Made by a program: the position numbers and the translations under genes. A DNA stretch of 55,756 nucleotides from an uncultured bacterium. Lineage in GTDB: Bacteria > Cyanobacteriota > Vampirovibrionia > Gastranaerophilales > Gastranaerophilaceae. The DNA lies in the NCBI GenBank assembly GCA_949293185.1, contig CASFCQ010000012.1:1-55756 (forward strand), read 5' to 3'. Of this stretch, positions 43,006 through 51,303 are shown piece after piece (position 1 is the stretch's first letter; the number at the start of each line of letters is the position of its first letter). The notes beneath the pieces were generated by a model, which saw nothing but the letters and a program-made list of their open reading frames with translations, was not told the origin of the DNA and made no database searches.

Positions 43006-44783
43006 TCTTTAATCATATTTTGTTCAAATTCTTCCCGCGGCAAAAACGGATACATATCTTCCAGCGAAGGCGAAATCATAGTGCCGTCATCGAGTTTTTT
43101 TGCCGAGAGTTTCGGCGCAAAAATGTATCCGTGAGAAAGCATAACTTCACACAGCACTGGACCTTGCATGTTTAAGACTGTGTTAACCTTTTCCCGTATT
43201 TCTAACGGGTTGTCTATGGTTAGGGTTGGCAGATTGAAGGCTTTTGCAACCTTTATAAAATTCGGTATCGAAACACCGCTGTCAGTTGTGCAGGCAGTCA
43301 TTCTACCGTTAAAAAAGTTGTTTTGCGTCTGCTGAATGGATATATAGCCGTTGTTGTTTAAAACAATTATTTTTACGGGCAAATTGTAGTGAACAATTGT
43401 TTGCAACTCCTGAAGGTTCATCATAATAGACCCGTCGCCGGCAATACAGACCACACGCTGTTTGTTGTTTGCTATACACGCTCCTATTGCGGCAGGAAGG
43501 TCATATCCCATTGACGCATCTCCGGAATTCCATATATAGCGCTGATTCTTTTTAACTTTTCCTACCTGAAAAGGTAGCAAAAACGCTGAGCCGTTCGCAC
43601 AAACAACAACTTCATCTTCTTTAAAGCATTGTATTAACTCATCAATAAAATGATACGGTTCTATAGGGTTTGGCGCAACTCTGGATGCCTCCTCAACGGG
43701 CGGATATTTCTTCTTTATCTTTTTGCACCATTCATTCCACTGTGTGCATTCTCTTTTGGCTGCGGCATTATAAAATTTGTTTATAAAATCCTTTGCATCG
43801 GCTTGGATTTTAAGAAAAGGCTTTACAGTAGGCTTATCCAATTCTGCCTTATCTATGTCAACACAAACAAGCTTTGCATTTTTAGCGAAATTTTCCCAAT
43901 TATAACTAACCTGACGGATGTTGTTTCTCGACCCTATTGATATGACCAGATCCGCATTCTGGAGTATAAAATTGCCGGCTCGGTTAGCTACAGTGCCGAT
44001 TCTTGCACAAAAACAAGGGTTTTCCTCAGGAATCACATCAAACCCGTTCATTGTTGTAACAACAGGCAGGTTAAGCTTTTGCACAAGTTTTATAAAATCG
44101 TCGATTGCGCCTGAAAGCCTTATTCCGTGGCCTGCAATTATCAAAGGTCTTTTTGCGGAATTGAGCAGAGCAGATAACTTTGAAATTTCATCATCTATTG
44201 ACGGCAAAACAAGCACATCCTCTGCAGTGTCGTATTTTTTGAGCTTTGTTTCATCAATCATTGCCGCCTGAACATTCATCGGAATATCTATCCACACAGG
44301 TCCTTTGCGCCCGTGAGTAGCCAGATAAACAGCCTTGTCCAGAACATACTCTATATCATACGGGTCTGTCACCATAACAGCATATTTTGTAACAGGTTTA
44401 ACGCATTCTATTATGTTTACCTCCTGATCCCCAAGCTGCCTGAGCGCTATATCAGGACACGAAGCCAGAGTTGTGGAGAATTTTACCTGACCTGAGATGT
44501 ACAAAACAGGAACAGAATCCGTCCACTGACCGAAAACACCGTTAAGGCAGTTCAATCCGCCGGGGCCTGTGGTAACATTAACAACCGCAAGCTCCTGATT
44601 CACCCTTGCGTATCCTTCTGCAGCTATTGCACATGCCTGCTCATGGTGGTTGCAGGTATAGGGGATATATTTGCCGAAGCTGTCATTGAGGTGCATTGCG
44701 CCCCCGCCCGACACCATAAAAACGTTTTTTACGTTATAAACTTCTTTTAATCTTTTCGCTATATAATCAGACAGTTTAATCAT
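43002..44783 (-). CDS. Thiamine-diphosphate-dependent enzyme, acetolactate synthase-like
   Basis: A 593-residue ThDP enzyme of the acetolactate synthase/pyruvate decarboxylase superfamily. It has VFMVSGGGAMHLNDSF, NHHEQACAIAAEGYAR with the catalytic Glu, VTTGPGGLNCLNGVFGQWTDSVP, the central LIIAGHGIRLSGA domain, and the ThDP site GDGSIMMNLQELQTIVHYNLPVKIIVLNNNGYIS. The GGGAMHLNDS start and the partners (HpcH/HpaI aldolase and HAD phosphatase) point to sugar or surface-polysaccharide chemistry rather than branched-chain amino acid synthesis. Its start overlaps the HAD stop by one base (TAATG). Confidence 0.87.
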   Translation of the reverse strand: MIKLSDYIAKRLKEVYNVKNVFMVSGGGAMHLNDSFGKYIPYTCNHHEQACAIAAEGYARVNQELAVVNVTTGPGGLNCLNGVFGQWTDSVPVLYISGQVKFSTTLASCPDIALRQLGDQEVNIIECVKPVTKYAVMVTDPYDIEYVLDKAVYLATHGRKGPVWIDIPMNVQAAMIDETKLKKYDTAEDVLVLPSIDDEISKLSALLNSAKRPLIIAGHGIRLSGAIDDFIKLVQKLNLPVVTTMNGFDVIPEENPCFCARIGTVANRAGNFILQNADLVISIGSRNNIRQVSYNWENFAKNAKLVCVDIDKAELDKPTVKPFLKIQADAKDFINKFYNAAAKRECTQWNEWCKKIKKKYPPVEEASRVAPNPIEPYHFIDELIQCFKEDEVVVCANGSAFLLPFQVGKVKKNQRYIWNSGDASMGYDLPAAIGACIANNKQRVVCIAGDGSIMMNLQELQTIVHYNLPVKIIVLNNNGYISIQQTQNNFFNGRMTACTTDSGVSIPNFIKVAKAFNLPTLTIDNPLEIREKVNTVLNMQGPVLCEVMLSHGYIFAPKLSAKKLDDGTMISPSLEDMYPFLPREEFEQNMIKD

Positions 44784-45526
44784 TATAATAACTCCGCTAA
44801 ATCAGCCAGTTTTTCCACGCAGCGGCAGCCATCTACAGGCGTAGTGGCAATCAAAAACGAATCTGCCCCGTAATCACGTGCCATTTTAACATCACTTTCA
44901 AAGCTGTCGCCTATCACGCAGATTTCTTCAGGTTTTATATCCAGACCTTTTGTCATCGTTTCCAGCATCAGCGGGTTTGGCTTGCCTATAACAAAATCCG
45001 TATTTTTGTTCAGGGCGTTTTCAACCGCGCTGACAACAGGTCCTGCACCGGGCATAATGAGCCCGTCGTTCCCCGGGTAAGAGCGTTCCCTGTTTGCGAT
45101 GATGAGTTTATAGTCCTGCTTTTTTTCAATATTCAAAAGTTCTGTTAAATCCCCGAGCTTAAAATCAGGCGTATAACCCACCACAACGGCCTCAGGATTT
45201 TTAGAAACTGGGTCAATCGAAAAAGAGCTTATTTCCTGCTTCATTGACGGTGCGGATATGCAGTAAACATTTTTGTAATTATTGTCAGACAGATATTTTG
45301 CAACCGCATAGCCCGAGTTAATTATTTCATCAAGTTTAACATCAATATCCATTGACGTCAGTTTTTCTAAAAGCTGCTGTCTTGTTTTGGCGGAATTATT
45401 CGTGACAAAAAACACGTATTGAGCGCGTTGTCGGGCTTTTGCGATAATTTCTTGCGCCATAAAAGCCGGTTTTGAGCCGAAATATATTGTCCCGTCCAGA
45501 TCAAAAACTATACACTTATAAGCCAA
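44783..45526 (-). CDS. HAD-IIA family phosphatase (NagD-like)
   Basis: A 247-residue HAD hydrolase. Motif I is CIVFDLDGTIYFG (nucleophile Asp and Asp+2). Motif II is FVTNNSAKTRQQLLEKL. The cap domain follows (NPEAVVVGYTPDFKLGDLTELLN), and motifs III/IV are VIGKPNPLMLETM and CVIGDSFESDVKMARDYGADSFLI. It hydrolyses phosphate monoesters, here presumably an intermediate of the three-gene pathway. It overlaps the aldolase gene by 11 bases upstream and the ThDP gene by one base downstream, a tightly coupled operon. Confidence 0.92.
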   Translation of the reverse strand: MAYKCIVFDLDGTIYFGSKPAFMAQEIIAKARQRAQYVFFVTNNSAKTRQQLLEKLTSMDIDVKLDEIINSGYAVAKYLSDNNYKNVYCISAPSMKQEISSFSIDPVSKNPEAVVVGYTPDFKLGDLTELLNIEKKQDYKLIIANRERSYPGNDGLIMPGAGPVVSAVENALNKNTDFVIGKPNPLMLETMTKGLDIKPEEICVIGDSFESDVKMARDYGADSFLIATTPVDGCRCVEKLADLAELL

Positions 45527-46337
45527 CAGAGCCTCCGGCTTCTCTAATGGAATCTTTGTAACGTGATTCCAGAACTTCTATTCTTTTAATATCTTCTCTT
45601 GATATAGCGCTGTAAAAATTCTGTTTGTTTTTAATCCACATAAGCTCGAATCCGACAGCTTTTAATATACCCTTGTCGGTGTTTTCGTCTTGTATAGCTT
45701 TTTGTGCGTCAAAGATAACCTTTCTTGTTTCAAACCTTGTCAGAGCACCTTGCGGAAGTTTTTTGAAAAACGGAAGCGACATAGCCGAAACCCCGCCGCC
45801 TATGACCATATCTTTATTATTAGCCTGCATTTTTTGAGCGATTTGAGTGGCATATTTTAGAATAATATCGTGGTTTATATCGTCTTTGCTCATTCCGAGT
45901 GAGCCGGTCATATCAGTTCTTCCGAAAACAATCCCTGAAATACTTTTAAAGCTCTGGTTTGCAATAATTTTATCAAGGTTGTTAAATCCTGTAATAGTTT
46001 CTATGTTGCAGAGAAATTTCACGGTTTTGTGCTCATCATCAGGAAACACAAAATGTGTTGCCTGAACATATTTTTGCATGGCGTAGTCGGTTTCTATCAT
46101 AGGTGCAACAATTGTGTTAACGCCGATTGTTTTGGCATCGAACATGTCTTTAATTGCCTCGCAGCCGCCTATTTTTATTGTCATTTCAAGTCCGGCTTTT
46201 GTGACAACTTCTTTAAGGCGCAGCGCCTCTTCCATTCTTGTACCTTCTGCTTCGAATTCTGCCTTTACCCCTATAACATGGTGATTTTCTTTCAAATCAA
46301 GAAGGGTATTGAGCATCTTTTTTTCCAACGCGTTCAT
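45516..46337 (-). CDS. HpcH/HpaI aldolase-citrate lyase family protein
   Basis: A 273-residue TIM-barrel aldolase-like protein of the HpcH/HpaI family, metal-dependent class II aldolases that cleave or form hydroxy-keto acids. Visible are GVKAEFEAEGTRMEEALRLKEVV, TIKIGGCEAIKD, VNTIVAPMIETDYAMQKYV (conserved ...PMIE), CNIETITGFNNLDKIIA with the metal-binding E, and GIVFGRTDMTGSLGM with the conserved RxD. ATG 46337 begins the likely protein; a TTG at 46355 lacks a ribosome binding site. It is the first gene of the aldolase-HAD-ThDP operon. Confidence 0.85.
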   Translation of the reverse strand: MNALEKKMLNTLLDLKENHHVIGVKAEFEAEGTRMEEALRLKEVVTKAGLEMTIKIGGCEAIKDMFDAKTIGVNTIVAPMIETDYAMQKYVQATHFVFPDDEHKTVKFLCNIETITGFNNLDKIIANQSFKSISGIVFGRTDMTGSLGMSKDDINHDIILKYATQIAQKMQANNKDMVIGGGVSAMSLPFFKKLPQGALTRFETRKVIFDAQKAIQDENTDKGILKAVGFELMWIKNKQNFYSAISREDIKRIEVLESRYKDSIREAGGSVGL

Positions 46338-46464
46338 AGATTTTAAAACTCTCAATTCATCACTTATAAATAATATACATCAAAATAATAAGAAATTTAC
46401 AGGTTATTTTAAATCAAAGCAGTGCCATAAGATTTTTTATATAAATATTGCAAAATAATACAAG

Positions 46465-46493
46465 TTTGTTTTTCTATATAAGCACATTATAAT
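46465..46493 (+). promoter_or_regulatory. Promoter placing the ruvC start at the transcription start
   Basis: TATAAT at 46488-46493 with TTTGTT at 46465-46470 (17-base spacer). The expected start point is about 46500-46501, the A of the ruvC ATG, and no ribosome binding site is present. Confidence 0.5.
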
Positions 46494-46500
46494 TATACTT

Positions 46501-46998
46501 ATGAGAATATTGGGGCTTGATCCGGGAATAGCAATAGTCGGCTACAGCATAATTGATGCTGTAGACGGAGTGTACAAACTTGTTGCATCCGGCTCTATTC
46601 AAACCGATAAAAACAAAACCGACTCAGGCAGGCTTTTTGAAATATCTCAGGATTTGGAACAAATAATAAACGAGTACAATCCGGATTGCGCAGGAGTTGA
46701 AAAGCTTTATTTCTTTAAAAACCAAAAAACAATTATTCCTGTTGCACAAGCACGGGGTGTGATTTTAATGCTGCTTGAAAAATACTCAATAGACGCATAC
46801 GAATACACACCTATTGTGGTAAAACAGACAATAACGGGATACGGGCGTGCAACAAAAACGGAAGTTGCTCAAGGGGTGCAGCGCATGGTTGAAACAAACG
46901 GCAATGTATGGCCCAAACTTGATGATACTGTAGATTCCATTGCTATTGCTGTGTGCCATGCAAGAAATGCGGAAATTGAATTGCGATGTATTTCGTAA
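46501..46998 (+). CDS. ruvC: Holliday junction endonuclease RuvC
   Basis: A 165-residue RuvC resolvase that cuts four-way junctions after RuvAB branch migration. The acidic catalytic residues appear in ILGLDPGIAIVGY (first Asp), GVEKLYFFKNQKT (Glu) and KLDDTVDSIAIAVCHA (last Asp pair). The VKQTITGYGRATKTEVAQGVQRMV segment is the DNA-binding helix-loop region. The length is normal. The ATG sits directly at the predicted transcription start, suggesting a leaderless message. It is the first of a run with the membrane protein and mtnA. Confidence 0.95.
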   Translation: MRILGLDPGIAIVGYSIIDAVDGVYKLVASGSIQTDKNKTDSGRLFEISQDLEQIINEYNPDCAGVEKLYFFKNQKTIIPVAQARGVILMLLEKYSIDAYEYTPIVVKQTITGYGRATKTEVAQGVQRMVETNGNVWPKLDDTVDSIAIAVCHARNAEIELRCIS

Positions 46999-47045
46999 TG
47001 ATTTTATTATAAAATTACAAAGGATAACCAAACAAAGGAACAAAA

Positions 47046-47522
47046 ATGTTAATAAAAGAACTTTTATTTAAACAAATGTCTATACTATCAGGTTTGCTGG
47101 GGCTTATACTGGGTGTATTAACAGTACTGCCTGTGATTTGCAATCTTTCGTTTTTTGCATTGTTCATACTGGCAGCACCAATAATAATGATTTATATGAA
47201 AAAAATGCAGATGATGGGAATCCTTGATATAAAACAAGGAGCTATGTACGGTGCTATTATCGGTTTTATATCATTTTTAGGCTTTTCAATTTCTTTTGTT
47301 CCTCTTGCCGGAATAATCGGGCTTATATACAAAGGGTCTTTTTACCTCAGTATTAGTCTGTTATTGCGTTCAGGATTTTTTGTACTTATTATGCTGATAT
47401 TCTTTGTTGCATTGCTTTCTGCAATAATGAATGCATTCTCCGGACTCGTAACAATGTATGTATACAACCAGATAGAACCCCAACCTGAAGAAACACAAAC
47501 GGATATAGAGATTCAGGAATAG
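47046..47522 (+). CDS. Hypothetical four-helix membrane protein
   Basis: A 158-residue protein with about four transmembrane segments (residues about 10-30, 33-49, 65-90, 100-130) and an acidic, Glu/Gln/Pro-rich cytoplasmic tail. It is related in look to small conserved cyanobacterial membrane proteins, but I recognise no family. AAAGGAAC precedes the ATG. It lies between ruvC (47 bases) and mtnA (18 bases). Confidence 0.7.
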   Translation: MLIKELLFKQMSILSGLLGLILGVLTVLPVICNLSFFALFILAAPIIMIYMKKMQMMGILDIKQGAMYGAIIGFISFLGFSISFVPLAGIIGLIYKGSFYLSISLLLRSGFFVLIMLIFFVALLSAIMNAFSGLVTMYVYNQIEPQPEETQTDIEIQE

Positions 47523-47540
47523 AAATATAAAGGAAAAGGA

Positions 47541-48614
47541 ATGGATTTTAAATCAAAAATAAAAACAATAGAATGGATAAAAGATAAAAATGTTTCAAGA
47601 ATGGTAGACCAGCTGGTTATACCATATGATTATAAACTTGTTGATATAACAACATCTGATGACATGTTTGATGCCATTAAAACAATGATAGTCAGAGGCG
47701 CACCCGCAATCGGTATAGCCGGTGCTCACGGTATGGCGCTTGCGGCACTGGAAATAGCCAAAGATACACAAAATCCGCAAGAGTTTTTGCAAAAACTGAA
47801 AGCTAAAGCAGAGTATCTCAAAAGTTCCAGACCTACTGCAGTAAACCTTATGTGGGCTGTTGACAAACAGTACGACTACATAAAAGACAGCGGCAAAAAC
47901 GTTAATGAAATGGTGCAGATGCTTATTGACCATGGCATACAACTGGAAAATGAAGATATTGAAATAAATAAAAAAATAGGCGACAACGGTGCAGCACTCG
48001 TTCCTAAAAAAGGAGCAACGATTCTTACTCACTGCAACGCAGGTGCGCTGGCAACCGTAGGTTACGGTACGGCTCTGGGCGTTGTGCGTTCGGCTTTTGC
48101 AAATGATAATACTATTCAGGTATTTGCAGATGAAACGCGTCCGAGACAGCAGGGTGCAAGAATTACCACTTTTGAACTTGCTATGGATGGTATTCCTGTA
48201 ACCCTTATCACAGACGGTATGAGCGGTTACTTTATGAACAAAGGAATGATTGATATGGTTGTTGTCGGAGCTGACAGGATTGCAGCAAACGGTGATACGG
48301 CAAACAAAATCGGAACATATAATCTTGCTATTGTTGCTAATTATCACAATATACCGTTTTACATTGCAGCTCCATTATCAACTATAGACATATCAATCGA
48401 AACAGGAAAAGAAATACCTATAGAAGAACGCAGCCATGAAGAAGTTACACATATTAACGGAAAAACTGTTTGCGCTGAAGGTATAAATGTTATAAACCCC
48501 GGATTTGATGTAACGCCGGCTTCTTTAATTAAGGGTATTATTACAGAAAAAGGTGTTCTTTATCCTCCGTATAAAGAATCTATAAAAAAAGCGTTCGGGC
48601 TGGTTGAAGCATAA
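47541..48614 (+). CDS. mtnA: S-methyl-5-thioribose-1-phosphate isomerase
   Basis: A 357-residue enzyme that converts methylthioribose 1-phosphate to methylthioribulose 1-phosphate in methionine salvage. Signature pieces are VRGAPAIGIAGAHGMALAA, SSRPTAVNLMWAV, THCNAGALATVGYGTALG with the catalytic Cys, FADETRPRQQGARITTFEL, and VVGADRIAANGDTANKIGTY with the catalytic Asp. It ends in NPGFDVTPASLIKGIITEKGVLYPPY. The length and motif order are standard. A strong terminator follows. No other methionine salvage gene is nearby. Confidence 0.97.
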   Translation: MDFKSKIKTIEWIKDKNVSRMVDQLVIPYDYKLVDITTSDDMFDAIKTMIVRGAPAIGIAGAHGMALAALEIAKDTQNPQEFLQKLKAKAEYLKSSRPTAVNLMWAVDKQYDYIKDSGKNVNEMVQMLIDHGIQLENEDIEINKKIGDNGAALVPKKGATILTHCNAGALATVGYGTALGVVRSAFANDNTIQVFADETRPRQQGARITTFELAMDGIPVTLITDGMSGYFMNKGMIDMVVVGADRIAANGDTANKIGTYNLAIVANYHNIPFYIAAPLSTIDISIETGKEIPIEERSHEEVTHINGKTVCAEGINVINPGFDVTPASLIKGIITEKGVLYPPYKESIKKAFGLVEA

Positions 48615-48628
48615 TTTTTAAAAGAAAT

Positions 48629-48666
48629 ACAAGCGCCGCGGTGCACATAACCGCGGCGTTGTTTTA
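48629..48666 (+). terminator. Terminator after mtnA
   Basis: A GC-rich hairpin (CAAGCGCCGCGGT / AACCGCGGCGTTG) followed by TTTT, 15 bases after the mtnA stop. Confidence 0.9.
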
Positions 48667-48687
48667 TAAATAATCAGGTTTTAACAT

Positions 48688-48760
48688 AAAAAAAAGCCGT
48701 CCATTTAGGCCGGCTACTAGACTTGGGGAGGAGGTTTGTTTGACCTTTCGGTCTAACAAT
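48688..48760 (-). ncRNA. Candidate small RNA with exposed CCUCCUCCCC between two hairpins
   Basis: On the minus strand: a GACC-GAAA-GGTC hairpin (48742-48753), an unpaired ACAAACCTCCTCCCCAAG segment (CCTCCTCCCC over 48725-48734), and an AGCCGGCC-TAAAT-GGACGGCT hairpin with eight T (48688-48715), a good terminator. No gene on that strand precedes the terminator for over 1.5 kb, so it appears to end its own short transcript. The C-rich segment could pair with Shine-Dalgarno sequences. The layout resembles cyanobacterial Yfr1, but the motif is not the same. The rest of the gene-free stretch 48615-49076 holds the mtnA terminator and AT-rich sequence. Confidence 0.45.
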
Positions 48761-49076
48761 TTATTAATCGGCATTAGTATTTGAAAACTTTAATAATATC
48801 ATCTATATGGTTTACATAACTTAATATTTGCGAATAAAAAACAAAAAGAATTGTGTGCAAAAATAAGGTCACTATTGCATTTCCTGAAAATTAAAAATCT
48901 AACATATATAAGTATCAATTTAATTTAAAACAGACTTTGTTAACAAATGTAACGAAAAAAACAAAAATTGAAATTCAATACTTTTTATATACTTTATATA
49001 TATGTAAGTGAAATAAATAAAACAAAGTAAGTAATCAAGAACAAAGTAAGTAAACGAAAAACGAGGTTAACATTAT

Positions 49077-49241
49077 ATGGCTTTGTGTCCTAACAATGCA
49101 ATAGATAAAAAGCTTGCAAAAATGTATGCGGAAAAGATGACAGTAAATCTGGAAAATCGTTCCACACTCGATCCGGAAGATTTCTGGAAGACAATGCAGA
49201 TGATAGCTGTAACAAATAAAGCGATGATGCATTTAAAATAA
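49077..49241 (+). CDS. Small hypothetical protein (54 residues)
   Basis: A 54-residue frame: MALCPNNAIDKKLAKMYAEK to AVTNKAMMHLK. It has amphipathic helices and one Cys near the start, with no known domain. GAGG lies ten bases before the ATG, and codon use looks like that of the neighbours. Upstream, AACAAAGTAAGTAA occurs twice (49021 and 49040), possibly regulatory. A frame on the other strand at 49035-49232 has poorer composition and is rejected. Confidence 0.55.
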   Translation: MALCPNNAIDKKLAKMYAEKMTVNLENRSTLDPEDFWKTMQMIAVTNKAMMHLK

Positions 49242-49379
49242 AATTAATCTACAACGTACCTTATGTGTACAAATATTGGAGATTTATGGAGTTTTCCCTA
49301 TTAGTCTAGTTTTGCCTGAGATTTAACTCAGGTTTTTTTTTGCATATTTTTTGATTATAGATAAATCTGCACAAAACCT

Positions 49380-50390
49380 TTATCTTAAGGCAGCGGTTTT
49401 TAGCATGTCTATATATTTTACTTTTTCCTGATTTGTAAAAGCACCTTTTTTGGCAAAATGTATGTGATAGATACCTTTTGGTGTATAGACGATTCTCGCT
49501 ATTTCAGTTTCTTTTGCATTGTCAAATTTCCACTCATACAAAATTTCATTTTGTTTTTGATAAATTATTTTTTTATCAAATGTTTTGTTAGAATTTTTTG
49601 CAATAGCATCAATCGCGCCTATGTGATTTCTGTAATATTCATCGAGTGTTGTTTTAAAGTTGTCGCTCAAAATAAAGTACTGTATGGTGACAAGCTGTGT
49701 CCATTTAAAATTCTTGACATCCTCGCCTTTAAGTCCGTATTCAATAACTTTGGACTTATCATCTTTATGCTCCAGCGCCCTCACCCATTGCTTTTTATCA
49801 AGGTTCAGAATCACTTCGCCTGTTTGATTTATTGTAGTATCTTTTGTTGCTTTTTCGCCTGTATAAGAATTTACTATTTCATTTTTAAATTTTTCTTTGG
49901 ATTGTTGTTTTGCCATAGGGTCATCCATCATATAAGCGGCTTGTTCTTCTTTAATCTGTTTAAGAAGGTTTCTGTAATACAATTTTTCTTTACCGCCCAT
50001 AGATTCCAGGGTCACGGCTGTTTCATAATATTCTATTGCAAGATCGTAATCGTGCTGGCTTCTTTTTAAATCAGCAAGAAAAATATATGCATTCCACAGG
50101 TTGGGGAAAAGTCTTATAGCGTCTTGAAAAGTCTTTTCCGCCATTTTTCTGTCATTTTTGTATGCATAGCTGGCGCCCAAAAGGCACAAAGCGCTGTAAG
50201 AATCGGGTTTGTAGTTAAGAGCATTATTTAAGCTTATTATGGCTTCCTCGTAGTTTTTTTCTTTATATGCACGCATACCTTTGTCGTATTCGTATCGAAA
50301 ATTAAGCGCAGCACAACCGCTCTGTGCAATAATTATGACCGCAAGAACAATGCAGGTTATTAATTTTTTCAAAGATTTTAATAGACTCAT
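49380..50390 (-). CDS. TPR-repeat lipoprotein
   Basis: A 336-residue protein with a lipoprotein signal: MSLLKSLKKL, a hydrophobic core, and IAQSGC where Cys would be lipidated, so it is probably anchored in a membrane facing the periplasm. Residues about 32-135 carry three tetratricopeptide repeats (YDKGMRAYKEKNYEEAIISLNNALNYKPD, ALCLLGASYAYKNDRKMAEKTFQDAI, AYIFLADLKRSQHDYDLAIEYYETAV). The remaining 200 residues are an unassigned alpha/beta domain. ATG 50390 follows AGGAG; a longer start would remove the clean signal peptide. It follows the ABC ATPase gene by 45 bases. Confidence 0.85.
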   Translation of the reverse strand: MSLLKSLKKLITCIVLAVIIIAQSGCAALNFRYEYDKGMRAYKEKNYEEAIISLNNALNYKPDSYSALCLLGASYAYKNDRKMAEKTFQDAIRLFPNLWNAYIFLADLKRSQHDYDLAIEYYETAVTLESMGGKEKLYYRNLLKQIKEEQAAYMMDDPMAKQQSKEKFKNEIVNSYTGEKATKDTTINQTGEVILNLDKKQWVRALEHKDDKSKVIEYGLKGEDVKNFKWTQLVTIQYFILSDNFKTTLDEYYRNHIGAIDAIAKNSNKTFDKKIIYQKQNEILYEWKFDNAKETEIARIVYTPKGIYHIHFAKKGAFTNQEKVKYIDMLKTAALR

Positions 50391-50435
50391 ATCTGCTCCT
50401 ACTAAGATTATAAGGATACAAACCCTAATAGGCAA

Positions 50436-51236
50436 TTATTTTACGCTTTTTATGTAATACCTGTCGTTATCCTGTTCTAAATCAATATCAACTTCAAAAA
50501 TTTCCGATAAATTTTCGCCGGTAAGTATGTCTTCTTTTCTACCCTGCTTGTATATTGTTTTGTTATGTATTAAAGCAGCATGGGTTATTTCAGGAAATAT
50601 TTCCGATACATCGTGGGTTACTAAAATAATTCCTGATGTTTTTGAGATTTTTCGCAATGTATTAATAAAACAATATTGTGCTTTGATATCCAGTCCGGTG
50701 GTAGGTTCATCAAGTATAAAGGCTTGCGGATTATGAATCAATGAGCGTCCGATAAGACAGCGTCTTTGTTCTCCCGAACTCATTTGAGAAAACTTTTTAT
50801 CTTTAAGTTTTGATATTTCTAAAAATTCCATAACCTCATCAGCCTTTTTAAGCTGTTCGGGGGTAAAGCTATGATGTTTGTAGACACCGAGAGAACTGTA
50901 ATACCCGCTCATTACAACATCATATGCGTTTGTTGATGAACTAAAACCCGAAAATTGGCTTTGCAAAGAGTTAGATATAATACCGAGATGTTTTTTTAAT
51001 TCAAAAATATCCCATCTGTCTTTGCCAAATATTTCTTTTGTAAAATCATATTGGGTATTAGGGTACAAATCATGAGAAAAAAGTTTTAAAAGTGTAGACT
51101 TACCGCTTCCGTTTGCCCCGAGTATAACCCAGTTTTCGTCCTTTTTTATTTGTAAATTAATTTTTTCAAGTACGGTTGTCATTCCGTAATTGACATAAAT
51201 ATTTTTAAAATTTATTATTGTATCGTTTGTGCTCAA
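50436..51236 (-). CDS. ABC transporter ATP-binding protein
   Basis: A 266-residue ABC ATPase with Walker A GANGSGKSTLLKLF, Q-loop region ISNSLQSQFSG, signature MSSGEQRRCLIGRSL, Walker B AFILDEPTTGLD and the switch His in ILVTHDVSEIFP. It resembles single-domain ATPases of the ModF/YlmA type that precede no permease. No membrane component is adjacent; instead the TPR lipoprotein follows on the same strand. The transported substrate, if any, is unknown. The start at 51236 (TTG or a nearby codon) lacks a strong ribosome binding site. Confidence 0.88.
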   Translation of the reverse strand: MSTNDTIINFKNIYVNYGMTTVLEKINLQIKKDENWVILGANGSGKSTLLKLFSHDLYPNTQYDFTKEIFGKDRWDIFELKKHLGIISNSLQSQFSGFSSSTNAYDVVMSGYYSSLGVYKHHSFTPEQLKKADEVMEFLEISKLKDKKFSQMSSGEQRRCLIGRSLIHNPQAFILDEPTTGLDIKAQYCFINTLRKISKTSGIILVTHDVSEIFPEITHAALIHNKTIYKQGRKEDILTGENLSEIFEVDIDLEQDNDRYYIKSVK

Positions 51237-51303
51237 CTAAAATGCCTTATAATATTAGTAACTAACTTATATTATCAAACAAAAAAGTATCTGTATAATA
51301 AAA

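Noticed and set aside
47595-48347. 250-residue minus-strand frame inside mtnA
   Set aside because: It is long but rich in Cys, His, Tyr and Ile and fully antisense to mtnA, whose catalytic motifs are all present.
48720-48783. Plus-strand leader peptide after GGGGAGGAGG
   Set aside because: The only frame is about 14 codons from a TTG, and the same bases are better explained as the exposed C-rich stretch of a minus-strand RNA ending in a terminator.
49035-49232. 65-residue minus-strand frame opposite the 54-residue gene
   Set aside because: His/Cys/Phe-rich composition and no ribosome binding site; the plus-strand frame has both better composition and a start signal.
49458-50069. 203-residue plus-strand frame across the TPR lipoprotein gene
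   Set aside because: It is Phe/Ile/Cys-rich and antisense to clear TPR repeats; it is not a membrane protein gene.
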